64,000 bases of DNA from Thiomonas sp. X19 (GCF_900089495.1 NZ_LT605203.1:2926093-2990092); one strand, 5' to 3'; positions 18,762 through 28,300 are shown, counted from the first letter of the stretch. Made by a program: numbers and translations. The notes: generated by a model from the sequence alone, not told the origin.

Positions 18762-19231
18762 GTTAGGCAAGCTCTTGATTCGGCTGCATTTTCAAAATGA
18801 CTACCGCCGATTCCCCTCTGGCCGGGTTTTTCGCGGTACCCCCGAAGCAATTGCCGGCTTCCCAATGCAGCGGGACACGCAATACATCATGCCCGTCGGG
18901 CCGCAGCAGCCAGATACAAGAACCACAGCAGAGGGAGTAGAGGCACGCGGCCGAATAAAGCGCCATATCGTGCATAGCCTCGCCTCGCCCACACGCGATT
19001 CCTTACCTCGATCCATTGCATCGACAAGATGGCGTTGCGCAGCCCAAAAGAGGTACCGGCCAAGATCGCGGGCCCAGATGTATCGACAACACGATGTGAG
19101 AGCGCCACCGATTGGTCCTCGGCAGGTTCATAATGACTACAGTTTCCTGATGCACGGGACAACCACTGATTGCTCGTGCGAAGCCCCTCATTCAGCCTGC
19201 CATAAGCGCAACGTCCAACTCCGTGGAAACC
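18762..19231. other. Intergenic stretch between the NarL-type site and narX
   Basis: About 470 bases with several short overlapping open frames on both strands, none with recognisable protein features or a good ribosome site. It probably holds the narX promoter. No terminator, RNA gene or mobile element was recognised. Confidence 0.4.
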
Positions 19232-21157
19232 ATGATTCGCTTGCACCGGCAGTTCTGGGGACAGTCGCTGTTGGCGCGGCTGGCGCGAATGCTCCTTCTC
19301 ATCGCGCTCCTCTCCCTGACGAGTTTGATCAGTTCCCTAGTCATCGCCGACAGCGCACGTGGCGAAGCCTCCGCCATCAACATTGCTGGGTCGTTGCGGA
19401 TGAAAACCTACCGCGCGGTCGCAATGCTCGATGCAGTGCCCGCGCGCAGCGGCCCCGATCAAATCAGCAATTTAGAGGCATCACTCGGCGATTTCGAAGC
19501 CACGTTGGCCTCACCGACCCTCACCCAATTCATTCCATCCGATGAACTCGACCGGCGTGCACATGCCTACCGCAGCATGCTCGCGATCTGGCAGCAGCGG
19601 ATGCGCCCTTTGCTCATCGCCGCGGCCAACACATCACGATTCGGGCCCGAAACCCGACAAAGCGAGCAAGCTCGGGCTGCGCTTTTGACGCAAGCACGGA
19701 GTTTCGTCACGACGATCAATGATCTGGTCACCTTGCTGCAGGAAAACGTCGAAGCAAAACTCGCGTTGCTGCGGCTCATCCAAGGCATCGCCATCACCGC
19801 TGTTTTCGTCGGCATTGCGGCCACGATCTATGTCACTCGCGCAGAGGTTCTCGTCCCCCTGAAAGAACTCCAGGAGGCCACCAAAAAGATACGCAGGCAA
19901 GATCTCTCGGTGCGCGTCGCCCAGTACGCCGCAAACGACCTCGACGGACTCGGCCTGTCGTTCAATTTAATGGCAGAAGATCTCGACAAGCTCTATCAGA
20001 ATCTCGAACGTAAGGTCGCGGAGAAAACAGAATCCCTGGCGCGCAGCAACAAGTCGCTCGAGTTGCTCTATCGGTCGATCGGGCGCCTCTATCCCAGCGC
20101 AATTAATTCGGGCACACATCTGGCCTTGCTGAACGACTTCGAGAAAGCCATCGGCGTCGGCCACGGTCTCGTCTGCCTTGCTGCCGACGCTAAACACAGT
20201 GATACCCAAACATCACTCAAATTCACTGCGGGCAGTCACCAACTGTGCCAGATCTCGAATTGTTCGGACTGCCACGGAACCCGTACCATACGCTGGCGCG
20301 AATTCGAACATGAGCATTTGCGCGCGCTTGCACTCCCTCTGCACGATGCCAACACCAGTTACGGGGTTCTCCAGTGGGTCATCCCTGCCGAGCAGGACCT
20401 GGATCCCTGGCAGATTCAATTACTAGAGGCCCTCTCGACCCACATGGGAATCGCGATCGGCGAGGCCATGCGCGCCGAACAGTCGAAGCGATGGTCTGTC
20501 TACGAGGAACGTGCGATCCTAGCCCGTGAACTTCACGATTCACTTGCGCAATCGCTGTCGTATATGAGAATCCAGGTATGCCGGTTAAAAGCCGTGGTGC
20601 AGGCCAAGGATCCCGCGCAAATTGATCTCATCATGGCTTCGCTCGACGACGGCTTGGCCCATGCCTACCACCACCTTCGCGAGCTACTGTCGACTTTCCG
20701 TGTGAAAGCTGAAGACAATCTGACGATCGCACTCGAAAAGGCTGCGGCCGAGTTTTCTCTCCGCGGCTCCGTTGCCATCCGCACCCAAGTAGACCCAGCC
20801 ATTTTCCCGCTAAGCCCTAACGAGGAAATCAACCTGCTGCAAATCACAAGAGAAGCCCTCGCAAACGCGATTCAACACGCTAAACCGAACCATATCGATG
20901 TGAGTTTGCATGGGGGCGAAAACGGCACTGTTCAACTCATCATTGATGATGATGGGATTGGCGTTGGCGAAAAGGCCGCAAAGATTGGCCACCATGGGCT
21001 GCTCATCATGCACGAGCGCGCTAACCACATCCGCGCCAAAATATCCATCGCGAATAAGCCTCAAGGCGGAACCAGAGTTGCCGTGCAATTGACACCCAGC
21101 GCCCTTATCAACTCCATTCGAATCGTCCCCAGCACCGAGCATGAATTCAATACATGA
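19232..21157 (+). CDS. narX: Nitrate/nitrite sensor histidine kinase NarX
   Basis: NarX senses periplasmic nitrate and nitrite and phosphorylates NarL. The protein has about 641 residues. It has an N-terminal membrane segment (about 14-38) and a periplasmic domain with the P-box-like INIAGSLRMKTYRAV. A second membrane segment lies near 195, followed by HAMP (about 210-265). The central linker carries conserved cysteines in CQISNCSDCHG, then the HisKA_3 site AILARELHDSLAQSLSYM and a HATPase domain ending DDDGIGVGE. The ATG at 19232 follows an in-frame GTG at 19223; no strong ribosome site separates them. It overlaps narL by 17 bases, so the pair is co-translated. Confidence 0.93.
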   Translation: MIRLHRQFWGQSLLARLARMLLLIALLSLTSLISSLVIADSARGEASAINIAGSLRMKTYRAVAMLDAVPARSGPDQISNLEASLGDFEATLASPTLTQFIPSDELDRRAHAYRSMLAIWQQRMRPLLIAAANTSRFGPETRQSEQARAALLTQARSFVTTINDLVTLLQENVEAKLALLRLIQGIAITAVFVGIAATIYVTRAEVLVPLKELQEATKKIRRQDLSVRVAQYAANDLDGLGLSFNLMAEDLDKLYQNLERKVAEKTESLARSNKSLELLYRSIGRLYPSAINSGTHLALLNDFEKAIGVGHGLVCLAADAKHSDTQTSLKFTAGSHQLCQISNCSDCHGTRTIRWREFEHEHLRALALPLHDANTSYGVLQWVIPAEQDLDPWQIQLLEALSTHMGIAIGEAMRAEQSKRWSVYEERAILARELHDSLAQSLSYMRIQVCRLKAVVQAKDPAQIDLIMASLDDGLAHAYHHLRELLSTFRVKAEDNLTIALEKAAAEFSLRGSVAIRTQVDPAIFPLSPNEEINLLQITREALANAIQHAKPNHIDVSLHGGENGTVQLIIDDDGIGVGEKAAKIGHHGLLIMHERANHIRAKISIANKPQGGTRVAVQLTPSALINSIRIVPSTEHEFNT

Positions 21158-21785
21158 AGTGGTGATCATCGATGATCATCCGTTATTCCGACAAGGGCTG
21201 AAAGACCTGATCGCGATGGCGAGCGAACGGCTTGTTGTCGTTGGCGAGGCAGACAACGGGAAAGACGGTCTGGAACTTGTGCGTCGGTTGAAACCCACGT
21301 TGGTCCTGCTCGATCTTCATATGAAAGGCATAAGTGGCCTCGACACGCTGAGAGAGCTCAAGGCCGTTTATCCGGGCATCACGACGATCATGGTTACGGT
21401 ATCCGATGATGCCGAAAATCTGACTGCAGCGCTGCGTGCGGGCGCTGATGGTTACCTGCTCAAGGACATGGCACCGGAAGCCTTGCTCGCCAGCATCCTC
21501 AAGACATCCGAGACCGGTGTGATGACTCTGAGCGACAATTTAGTTAATTTATTAGTCGTGTCGCTACGTGAAGATCTTTTATCCAAGACGAAAGAGACCG
21601 CAAAATTGACACCACAAGAGTTTAATGTGCTCGCCCACCTCAAAGAAGGGAAGAGTAATAAACAGATAGCTCGAGACCTGGATATTGCCGAGGGAACCGT
21701 CAAGATTCACGTCAAACGCATTCTCAAAAAAATCAATGTTAATTCACGCACGCAAGCTGCCGTATGGGCCGTTGGAAACATCTGA
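21141..21785 (+). CDS. narL: Nitrate-responsive regulator NarL
   Basis: NarL is the DNA-binding partner of NarX. The 214-residue product has a receiver domain with VVIIDDHPLFRQGL and the phosphoacceptor aspartate in TLVLLDLHMKG, then a LuxR-type helix-turn-helix (SNKQIARDLDIAEGTVKIHV). It overlaps the end of narX. Its expected targets are heptamers such as those at 18738-18761, upstream of the opposite nar operon. Confidence 0.93.
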   Translation: MNSIHEVVIIDDHPLFRQGLKDLIAMASERLVVVGEADNGKDGLELVRRLKPTLVLLDLHMKGISGLDTLRELKAVYPGITTIMVTVSDDAENLTAALRAGADGYLLKDMAPEALLASILKTSETGVMTLSDNLVNLLVVSLREDLLSKTKETAKLTPQEFNVLAHLKEGKSNKQIARDLDIAEGTVKIHVKRILKKINVNSRTQAAVWAVGNI

Positions 21786-21846
21786 GTTGCATATACTAAA
21801 TTGATTAAAACATCGCTTGCACAATTGGCATCGATTGAAGGACATC

Positions 21847-22266
21847 ATGGAAATCAATAACTTTAATGATCTTCTGGAATTTGCACGTCGCGAATCCGAG
21901 CCGCAACGCCTTTTACTCGTATTTATAGGCACCACGCTTCCCGAGAATGCCAGCACAGAACAAATAGCCGCATTTCATGCCGGCAAGGGTGGTGAGCTTG
22001 AGCCTGTGATGTATGTCGACAAGGACCCTCATGAGATCCTGAGTTTCGAGGCCCTGAGTGCGGAGTCAGCCGACTACGGCCCGCCGTGGTCCCTCGTGTT
22101 CACGTCGTCGGTTTCCTGGCGGGATGGTCATGCCCCCATCAGTGAAGAAACCGAGGCGTCTCTGCAACACATGATCGAATGCATCAGGGCGGGTTTATTC
22201 GAAGGGATGCTGCCCTTCGATCGCGACGGAGAACCAGTGCGCCTCGTCAGTGTCAGCACCACTTAA
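21847..22266 (+). CDS. Conserved hypothetical protein next to narXL
   Basis: The product has 139 residues from the ATG at 21847 (MEINNFNDLLEFARRE), preceded by AAGGAC. It is soluble, acidic and without signal peptide or known catalytic motif. Segments such as PQRLLLVFIGTTLPENA and SFEALSAESADYGPPWSLVF resemble a small conserved family in Burkholderiales that is sometimes labelled a ribonucleotide reductase subunit. That label is not supported by any motif here. Position after narL suggests a link to nitrate metabolism, but no function can be given. Confidence 0.7.
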   Translation: MEINNFNDLLEFARRESEPQRLLLVFIGTTLPENASTEQIAAFHAGKGGELEPVMYVDKDPHEILSFEALSAESADYGPPWSLVFTSSVSWRDGHAPISEETEASLQHMIECIRAGLFEGMLPFDRDGEPVRLVSVSTT

Positions 22267-22541
22267 AAACCACGTGGTAGGTATCCCGGGCCTCTGCCAC
22301 TGCTCAACGGCAGCGGCGCGGCTTATCTGGTTTCGAGCCGGTGCACGATCGCCAAAATGGGCACGAGCGCGGTCCATCTGGCCGTCAGGGGGGCTGATCG
22401 AGGATTTTTTCAGCCGATTCAAAACGCCGTGCGTGGCGAGTCTAGCAACGCCTCCCCGAGCGGCATGGTTGAACGGCTGTGGTGACCTGCCCCCCGTCGG
22501 CCATACCACGGCGAAGTTCGTGGAGTCCATCAACATGGAGA

Positions 22542-22815
22542 ATGATGGACATGAAGACGAGTCGATTCAGCGAAGAGCAGATCATTGGGTTCCTGCGGCA
22601 GGCCGAGGCTGGCGTTTCGGTCAAGGAGGTGTGCCGCAGGGGCGGTTTCAGCGACGCGACGTTCTACAAGTGGCGCAAAGTTCGGCGGCATGGAGGCATC
22701 CGAGGCCACGCGGCTGCGTGAACTGGAGGCCGAGAACGCCAAGCTGAAGAAACTGCTGGCCGAGGCGCACCTGGACATGCACGCGCCGGGGAGCGTGCTC
22801 GGGGTCAAGCGCTAG
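22542..22815 (+). pseudogene. IS3-family orfA, frameshifted
   Basis: The first part encodes MKTSRFSEEQIIGFLRQAEA and a helix-turn-helix ending ATFYKWR, the standard orfA of IS407-type elements. Near 22675 the frame changes, and the rest (KFGGMEASEATRLRELEAEN, then AKLKKLLAEAHLDMHA, the leucine-zipper region) continues in another frame to 22815. The gene is dead unless the shift is a sequencing error. Confidence 0.8.
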
Positions 22816-22847
22816 CCCCACGGGTCAAGAGCCAGGCCATTGGCAAG

Positions 22848-23652
22848 ATGAGCAGCGAGCATCACTTGTCCGAGCGTCGAGTGTGCTGCATCAACGGGCT
22901 CAGCCGAGATAGCTATCGCCATGCGCCCCAACAGGATGCGCTGAACACTGAACTGCACGGCAAGATCGTCGAGATCGCGCATGTCCGCCGGCGGTTCGGG
23001 TATCGGCGCGTGCACGATCTGCTGCACCCAGCGTTTCCGGGCATCAACCACAAGCGGGTGTATCGGCTGTACAGCCAAGCCAACCTGGCTGTGCGCAAGC
23101 GCAAGAAGGTCCGGCGAGCGGCGACTGAGCGCGTGCCGCTGCAACGGGCCACCAGGGTCAATGAGGTTGGCGGGCGGGCGGAGCCTGAAGTGCCTGACCG
23201 TGGCCGACGACTTCAGCCATGAATGCGTGGACATCGCGGTCGACTATGGCATGCCCGGTGCCGACGTGACGCGCTTGCTCGATCAGGCCGCCAGATTCCG
23301 CGGATACCCGGCGGCGGTCAGAACCGACAACGGACCTGAGTTCACCAGCCGCGCATTCATGGCGTGGGCCACGACTCGCGGCGTGCGCCACATCTTGATC
23401 GCACCGGGCAAGCCCACGCAGAACGGTTTCATCGAGAGCTTCAACGGCAAGTTCCGCAACGAGTGTCTCAACGAGCAATGGTTCGAAACGCTGCACCAAG
23501 CCAGAGCGACCATCGCTGAATGGCGCCGAGACTTCAACGAGGTCCGGCCCCACAGCGGCCTGGGCCGAATCCCACCGGCTCGATTCACCGAGCAGCATCG
23601 AAAACAGGCTGGCGATGCTGCTCACCCCACAACCACCAACGAGGTCAATTAA
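22848..23652 (+). pseudogene. IS3-family orfB, deleted around the first catalytic aspartate
   Basis: The N-terminal part ([20 protein letters not shown]) and C-terminal part ([20 protein letters not shown], later [20 protein letters not shown]) are in different frames that meet near 23165. In related transposases this point holds the segment WSMDFV with the first DDE aspartate. Here a short deletion has removed it. The second aspartate (RTDNGPEF) and the glutamate (IESFNG) remain. The enzyme cannot be active. Confidence 0.82.
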
Positions 23653-23711
23653 CCTTGCAACCCCGACTCCTGACTTTACGTTGGTACGGCGCGAGGGGAC
23701 AGGTCACCCGA

Positions 23712-25031
23712 TCAGCGCATGTAGTGCAAACCACTGAAGCGCCGTCGAAAAGCGGAAACCTCGGACGCAACCCCATCAGGATCTCCAGTCAGAGCCCGGG
23801 CAACCAGGGATGCCAACTCGGTCATGTCGGGCGCCCCCATGCCCAGTCGCACGATCTCCGGTACACCAAAACGCAGGCCGTTGTGATCGCCATCCACGGC
23901 AGGCAATGGCAAACCAATACCGCAGGCCAGCAAATTGGCGCGACGCAAGCGCTTGGCGGCTGTTTGGCCACCACCAAAACGCGCCGCCTCGACGGCCAAT
24001 TGATGCGACTGGGTGTAGCCTCTGGATCGGGCAAAGACGGGCAGGCCCTGGGCGTCCAGGGCCTCGGCCAGCGCATGGGCGGTGCGTTTCATGGCCTGGC
24101 CGTAGGCGAGGCCAAAGGCCTTCCAGTCAAGCAGGCTCACAGCCAGCGCTGCGGTCTTGCCAGCATCAAAATTGGCCGTCAAGCCCGGGTAGGCTATGGC
24201 ATCCAGCCGTTCGGCCAGGGCCGCGTTGTCGCTCACAATCAGCCCGCCTGGCGGTCCACCCAAGCTCTTGTAAGTGCTCATCGTCATCACATGCGCCCCC
24301 TCGGCCAGGGGCTGCTGCCAGGCTTGTCCTGCAATCATGCCGCTCAGGTGCGCGGCGTCGAACAACACATAAGCGCCGACCGCATCCGCAATCTCACGTA
24401 TGGCGCTGACCGGGTGGGGGAAAAGGTTCAGGCTGCCACCGATGGTGAGCAGTTTCGGCTTCACCTCGCGTGCCAAGATGCGCAGCGCGGCGACATCCAC
24501 CGTGTAACCGTCAGCATGCACCGGGGCCGGCACGGTTTTCAGCCCGTACAGGCCGGCCGCACCCGCTGCGTGATGCGTCACATGACCCCCAATCTCGGCT
24601 GGCGGGGCAATGATGGTGTCGCCCGGCTGGCACGTGGCCATGAACACATACAGATTGGCCAATGCGCCCGAGCCCACGCGCACTTCGACGTACCGCGCAC
24701 CGAACACCTCGGCGGCCAGCTCGGCGGCCATCACCTCGATGCGCTCAATGGCCTCCAAACCCATCTCATACTTGTCACCTGGATAACCCAGAGACGCACG
24801 CGAGCCCAGGTGCGCCGACAGCATCGCCTCGGCCTTCGGGTTCATCACATTCGTGGCCGGGTTGAGGTTGATGCCGTCCACATCGTGAATGCGGTGGTTT
24901 TCTTCCACCAGGCGGCCCAGCTCGGAGGCCACGGCATCAACATCCTGGTTTGCCGTCGTTTGTGCCACCGTCTGAACCAGGGCTTCGCAGCCGGCCGGAA
25001 CCCAGGGGCGGTGTTGCAGCAAGGCCGTCAT
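23712..25031 (-). CDS. SHMT-family PLP enzyme (GlyA-like paralogue)
   Basis: This 439-residue, fold-type I PLP protein resembles serine hydroxymethyltransferase. It has SLGYPGDKYEMG (compare EGYPGxRYYGG), LFDAAHLSG (PLP-binding aspartate) and the cofactor lysine near residue 255 in MSTYKSLGGPPGG. The usual THKTLRGPRGG is changed, which argues against housekeeping GlyA and for a side reaction such as an aldolase or hydroxymethyl transfer to a substituted amino acid. The ATG at 25031 fits the AAGGA best. A LysR gene diverges from it. The C-terminus ends six bases from an IS3 end. Confidence 0.75.
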   Translation of the reverse strand: MTALLQHRPWVPAGCEALVQTVAQTTANQDVDAVASELGRLVEENHRIHDVDGINLNPATNVMNPKAEAMLSAHLGSRASLGYPGDKYEMGLEAIERIEVMAAELAAEVFGARYVEVRVGSGALANLYVFMATCQPGDTIIAPPAEIGGHVTHHAAGAAGLYGLKTVPAPVHADGYTVDVAALRILAREVKPKLLTIGGSLNLFPHPVSAIREIADAVGAYVLFDAAHLSGMIAGQAWQQPLAEGAHVMTMSTYKSLGGPPGGLIVSDNAALAERLDAIAYPGLTANFDAGKTAALAVSLLDWKAFGLAYGQAMKRTAHALAEALDAQGLPVFARSRGYTQSHQLAVEAARFGGGQTAAKRLRRANLLACGIGLPLPAVDGDHNGLRFGVPEIVRLGMGAPDMTELASLVARALTGDPDGVASEVSAFRRRFSGLHYMR

Positions 25032-25166
25032 GCGCATGTCCTTTTTGAAGTGACGAATGGTGAAGACGTGGACCAGTATGCGATGGGCCGCCCTCAGTTC
25101 ACAAACGAGATATTCTTGCGCGGTGGGCTAGAAAATCTAGGCGTCACAACTTTGGATCCCAACACC

Positions 25167-26081
25167 ATGGCCGTTGATCCACCCAAGCTGCGCCTGCCGC
25201 CGTACACGGCGCTACGCGCTTTTGAGGCTGCTGCCCGCCACAACAGCTTTGTCGCCGCGGCCCGCGAGCTGTGCGTGACGCCAGCGGCCGTGGCCCAGCA
25301 GGTGAAAGCGCTGGAAGCCTGGCTCGGTGGTGCATTGTTTGAACGCCACAGCCAGGGCATTGCGCTGACACCCCAAGGCCGACATGCGCGACCCGCCCTG
25401 AGCGCAGCGATGGATCAGATGGGGCTGGCGGTACAGAACCTGCGCAGCGAAATGCGGGGATCCGAGCTGCACATCGCCGCGTTGCCGGCCCTGGGGCAAC
25501 TGTGGCTGTCACCGCGCTTGCGACGGTTGCACCTGGACTTTCCCGGCGTCCAGGTTTCGGTCACGGCGATGGAGGAGCCGCCCAACTTCAAACGTGAACC
25601 GTTCGACATGGGTTTGTTCTATCTGGACGCGCCGCGTAAAGACGTCAGAATCGTCGGCCTCGCAAAAGACCATCTGCTTCCAGTGTGCACGCCGAAAATC
25701 CTGAAGACACTCAGAGTCAAAGGCAAGATCCGCCTGCACGGGCAACCCTTGCTGCATGACACGGTGTGGGATGGCGATTGGGCACGGTGGCTGGACGCGA
25801 CAAGCATGCATGGGGTCGATGCAACAACCGGCCCGCGGTTTTCGCTCTACAGCATGGCTTTGCAGGCGGCATTGGACGGCGACGGTCTGTTGATGGGGCG
25901 CGAGTGCCTGGTTGCCCCCTATCTGGTCAGTGGCAAGTTGCGCGCTGCGTCGCCTATTCGGGTGCCTCTGCCCACGGGGCCAAACCTTCTATTGCCATCT
26001 CATCGAGCAAGTCACACGCTCACCCAGCAGTTCGTCAATTGGATCCAGAGGTCGTTTTCTGAAGCTGCTTCGACGTTTTGA
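25167..26081 (+). CDS. LysR-family regulator (GcvA-like)
   Basis: The 304-residue product has an N-terminal helix-turn-helix (YTALRAFEAAARHNSFVAAA, then ELCVTPAAVAQQVKALEAWL). An effector domain of the GcvA type follows, with LFERHSQGIALTPQG and VDGDGLLMGRE-like regions (ALDGDGLLMGRECLVAPYL). The ATG at 25167 was chosen as the first that gives LysR sequence; the much longer open frame upstream is the antisense of the PLP enzyme gene. Divergent transcription 135 bases from that gene suggests it is the target. Confidence 0.88.
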   Translation: MAVDPPKLRLPPYTALRAFEAAARHNSFVAAARELCVTPAAVAQQVKALEAWLGGALFERHSQGIALTPQGRHARPALSAAMDQMGLAVQNLRSEMRGSELHIAALPALGQLWLSPRLRRLHLDFPGVQVSVTAMEEPPNFKREPFDMGLFYLDAPRKDVRIVGLAKDHLLPVCTPKILKTLRVKGKIRLHGQPLLHDTVWDGDWARWLDATSMHGVDATTGPRFSLYSMALQAALDGDGLLMGRECLVAPYLVSGKLRAASPIRVPLPTGPNLLLPSHRASHTLTQQFVNWIQRSFSEAASTF

Positions 26082-26126
26082 AATGAGCCTCTCATGAATT
26101 CCGAGTGGGTAATCTGATGTCATGTT

Positions 26127-26960
26127 GAGCCCACCATCTCTTACCGCGGCACCCACGGGGTCGAGCCGATCTGCAACGTGCTGCAGGTCGCCCCGTCTGA
26201 CTATCGGCACTTTGCAGCCCAGCGGCGCGAGCCCACACGGCGCTGTGCCCGAGCCCAGCGCGATGACACCCTGATCCCGCACATGGAGCGGGTCTGGCAG
26301 ACGAACATGCAGGTCTATGGTGCCGACAAGGTCTGGGGCCGGAAGCAACTGAGGCGCGAAGGTGTCGCCGTCGCTCGCTGCACCATCGAGCGGCCCATGC
26401 GCCGCCTGGGCCTGCGCGGCGTCATCCGCGACAAGGTGATGCGCACCACGATCAGCGATGCCTTGGCGCCCTGTCCATTGGATCGCGTGGACCGCGTCTT
26501 CAAGGCCGATCGCCCGAACCAGCTCTGGGCGGCGGACTTCACCTATGTCTCGACCTGGCAGGGCTGGCTGTCTGTGGCCTTCGTCATCGACGTGTTTGCC
26601 CGGCGCATCGTCGGCTGGCGCTTGAGCCGTTCCATGCGCACGGACTTCGTGCTCGATGCCCTGGAGCAGGCGCTGTACGCCCGGCAGCCCGAGCGGGACG
26701 CAGCCTTGATTCACCACAGCAATTCGCCGCTTGACAAACAGAAGGGCGTCCGAGGTTCCCAGGACGTCTCGATCCGCTACAGCGAGCGGCTTGCCGAAGC
26801 CGGTATCGAGCCTTCGGTCGGAAGCAAGGGCGACAGCTACGACAACGCCCTGGCCGAGACGATCAACGGGCTGTACAAGGCCGAACGGATCCACCGTCGC
26901 GCGCCGTGGAAGACCCAGGAATCGGTCGAGCTGGCGACCTTGCAATGGGTGTCGCGGTAA
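26127..26960 (+). pseudogene. IS3-family transposase (orfB) relic
   Basis: The open part reads as an IS3-type orfB from GVEPICNVLQVAPSDYR through NQLWAADFTYVSTWQGWLS to SYDNALAETINGLYKAERI. The usual HHSDRGSQ site is broken: it reads HHS, then about ten foreign residues (NSPLDKQKGV), then RGSQ, and the second catalytic aspartate is lost. The N-terminal orfA part is absent, and the C-terminus stops at the TAA of 26958-26960, before the normal end. That stop overlaps the tonB ATG. Inactive. Confidence 0.82.
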
Positions 26961-27799
26961 TGTCGACTTCATCCTCCAACATCAGTCTGGAAATCACCGA
27001 TGCGGTGCACATGCCTCCGGCACGCGTGTCCTGGCCGCTGATTGTGGCGGTTTTGATACTGCATGCGGTGGCGTTATGGGCGCTTCAGTTCGGTCTCGTG
27101 CCCACGCCCAAGCTGCCTATGCCCTCGATCATCCATGTCGAGGCCTTGTCGGTACAACCGCAATCCGTGGCATCCAACAACCATCCACGCACACCGCCTG
27201 CCCTGGCGGCAGCCGCGAACACGCGAGCCTTTCCACGCGAGGCTGTCAAGCCCCCTCCACAGCCGCATCAAGCCGCGCTGCCCAGTCGAACCGCCCGCGT
27301 GGTTGACTCGAAACCGTCGCTTGAGCCGTCAATGACCGATGCTGAGAGGCCGGTGAGTCACGCCGAGGCCCAGACCACGCCAGCGGGTGCGCCGGCAGCG
27401 GCCAATTCGTCCGTCACGCGCTCCCAGACCTCTACGCCGACAGAAACCGAGTCAGCCCGGCAACCTGACGAATCCGTCGAGGGTGAGGCCCCGCCCTCCC
27501 CTGCACAGCAGTCCGCTGCACCCCCGACCTATGGCGCGTCCTACTTGCATAACCCCAAGCCCGACTATCCTCCCCTGGGACGCAGGCTCGGCGAGGAAGG
27601 GACGGTCTTGCTCAAGGTCAAGGTGTCGGCCCAGGGCCATGTGGAAACCCTTCAAGTGCAGCAATCATCCGGCTATGGTCAGCTCGATGCGGCGGCGTTG
27701 AGCGCAGTTCAGCAATGGACCTTCATCCCAGCTCAGGCTGCAGGCAAGCCGGTTTCCGGCTGGGTGCTGGTGCCGATCGTGTTTTCCCTTTCACCTTGA
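26960..27799 (+). CDS. tonB: TonB-family energy transducer
   Basis: The 279-residue protein would couple inner-membrane proton force to outer-membrane receptors. It has an N-terminal anchor (about residues 24-42, WPLIVAVLILHAVALWAL) and a long proline-rich periplasmic spacer (about 60-195). The C-terminal TonB domain has NPKPDYPPLGRRLGEEGTV, a run of beta-strand residues, and AALSAVQQWTFIPA. The ATG overlaps the stop of the IS3 relic, so the native promoter may have been replaced. No exbB or exbD is beside it, and the receptor it serves is unknown. Confidence 0.88.
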   Translation: MSTSSSNISLEITDAVHMPPARVSWPLIVAVLILHAVALWALQFGLVPTPKLPMPSIIHVEALSVQPQSVASNNHPRTPPALAAAANTRAFPREAVKPPPQPHQAALPSRTARVVDSKPSLEPSMTDAERPVSHAEAQTTPAGAPAAANSSVTRSQTSTPTETESARQPDESVEGEAPPSPAQQSAAPPTYGASYLHNPKPDYPPLGRRLGEEGTVLLKVKVSAQGHVETLQVQQSSGYGQLDAAALSAVQQWTFIPAQAAGKPVSGWVLVPIVFSLSP

Positions 27800-27822
27800 C
27801 CGACAGCCGCGACGCGTCGAAC

Positions 27823-28094
27823 CTAGGGCCTGTTCACGCTATTTCTGCGCCCGCGACGGGGGACTTGGCAGATGCAGTGCAAGGCGCAAGCCGTGCCGCG
27901 GTGCTGTGCACCGCAAGCGGCTTGCAACGCCGCAATGCGCTGCCCAGTCCCCCGTCCCGCAGGGTTGCCACCGGACGGGGCGTCTGCGGCGTTGTCGGTC
28001 TTGGCAACGGTTCACCCTTGCCGGCGCCCTCCGCCTTGCAACCATCCCCGTCTGGTGGCAACGCGGGCGCAGAAATAGCGTGAACAGGCCCTAG
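27823..28094. mobile_element. MITE-like element with 29-bp perfect terminal inverted repeats and CTAG flanks
   Basis: The ends GGCCTGTTCACGCTATTTCT (continuing to 27855) and their exact reverse complement (28062-28090) form 29-bp perfect inverted repeats. Both are bordered by CTAG (27823-27826 and 28091-28094), a probable 4-bp target duplication. The 264-bp body has no convincing gene. Inside it, 27856-27871 and 27940-27955 form a second inverted pair (ACGGGGGACT core, one mismatch) that encloses smaller hairpins. The structure fits a non-autonomous element mobilised by an IS5- or IS1182-like transposase; the parent is not identified. Confidence 0.82.
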
Positions 28095-28300
28095 AAGGCC
28101 GCCCCGGCACCAGCTTGGCCAAAACCTGCGACCCCGCCATCTCCTTGAAGTCAGATCATCATCACAATGAGACCGCATCAGCCGCAGCATCAACGCATCC
28201 ATGCGGCCTTGAAACCGTCGACGTCGGATGCACTCTGCGGCAATGGTGTCATCTGGACCCACTCAACGCCTGCGAGAACTGCATCTGAAAGGATCTGCGT

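Larger units (their letters stand above)
22483..23706 (+). mobile_element. Decayed IS3-family element (IS407-like ends)
   Basis: Candidate ends are TGACCTGCCCC (from 22483) and GGGGACAGGTCA (to 23706), imperfect inverted repeats beginning TG and ending CA as in the IS3 family. The enclosed 1224 bp holds broken orfA and orfB. No target duplication was seen. The right end lies six bases from the stop of the next gene (23712), so the insertion may have set that protein's C-terminus. Confidence 0.75.

Noticed and set aside
18763..18975. Small cysteine-rich minus-strand protein between narG operon and narX
   Set aside because: No ribosome site, no family match, overlaps other equally poor frames, and occupies the likely narX promoter region.
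22267..22482. Gene before the IS3 element
   Set aside because: Short frames on both strands lack recognisable motifs or a ribosome site; nothing can be supported.
23520..25166. Long forward frame upstream of the LysR gene
   Set aside because: It is the antisense of the SHMT-like gene; codon pattern and homology support the minus-strand gene, and LysR sequence begins only at 25167.
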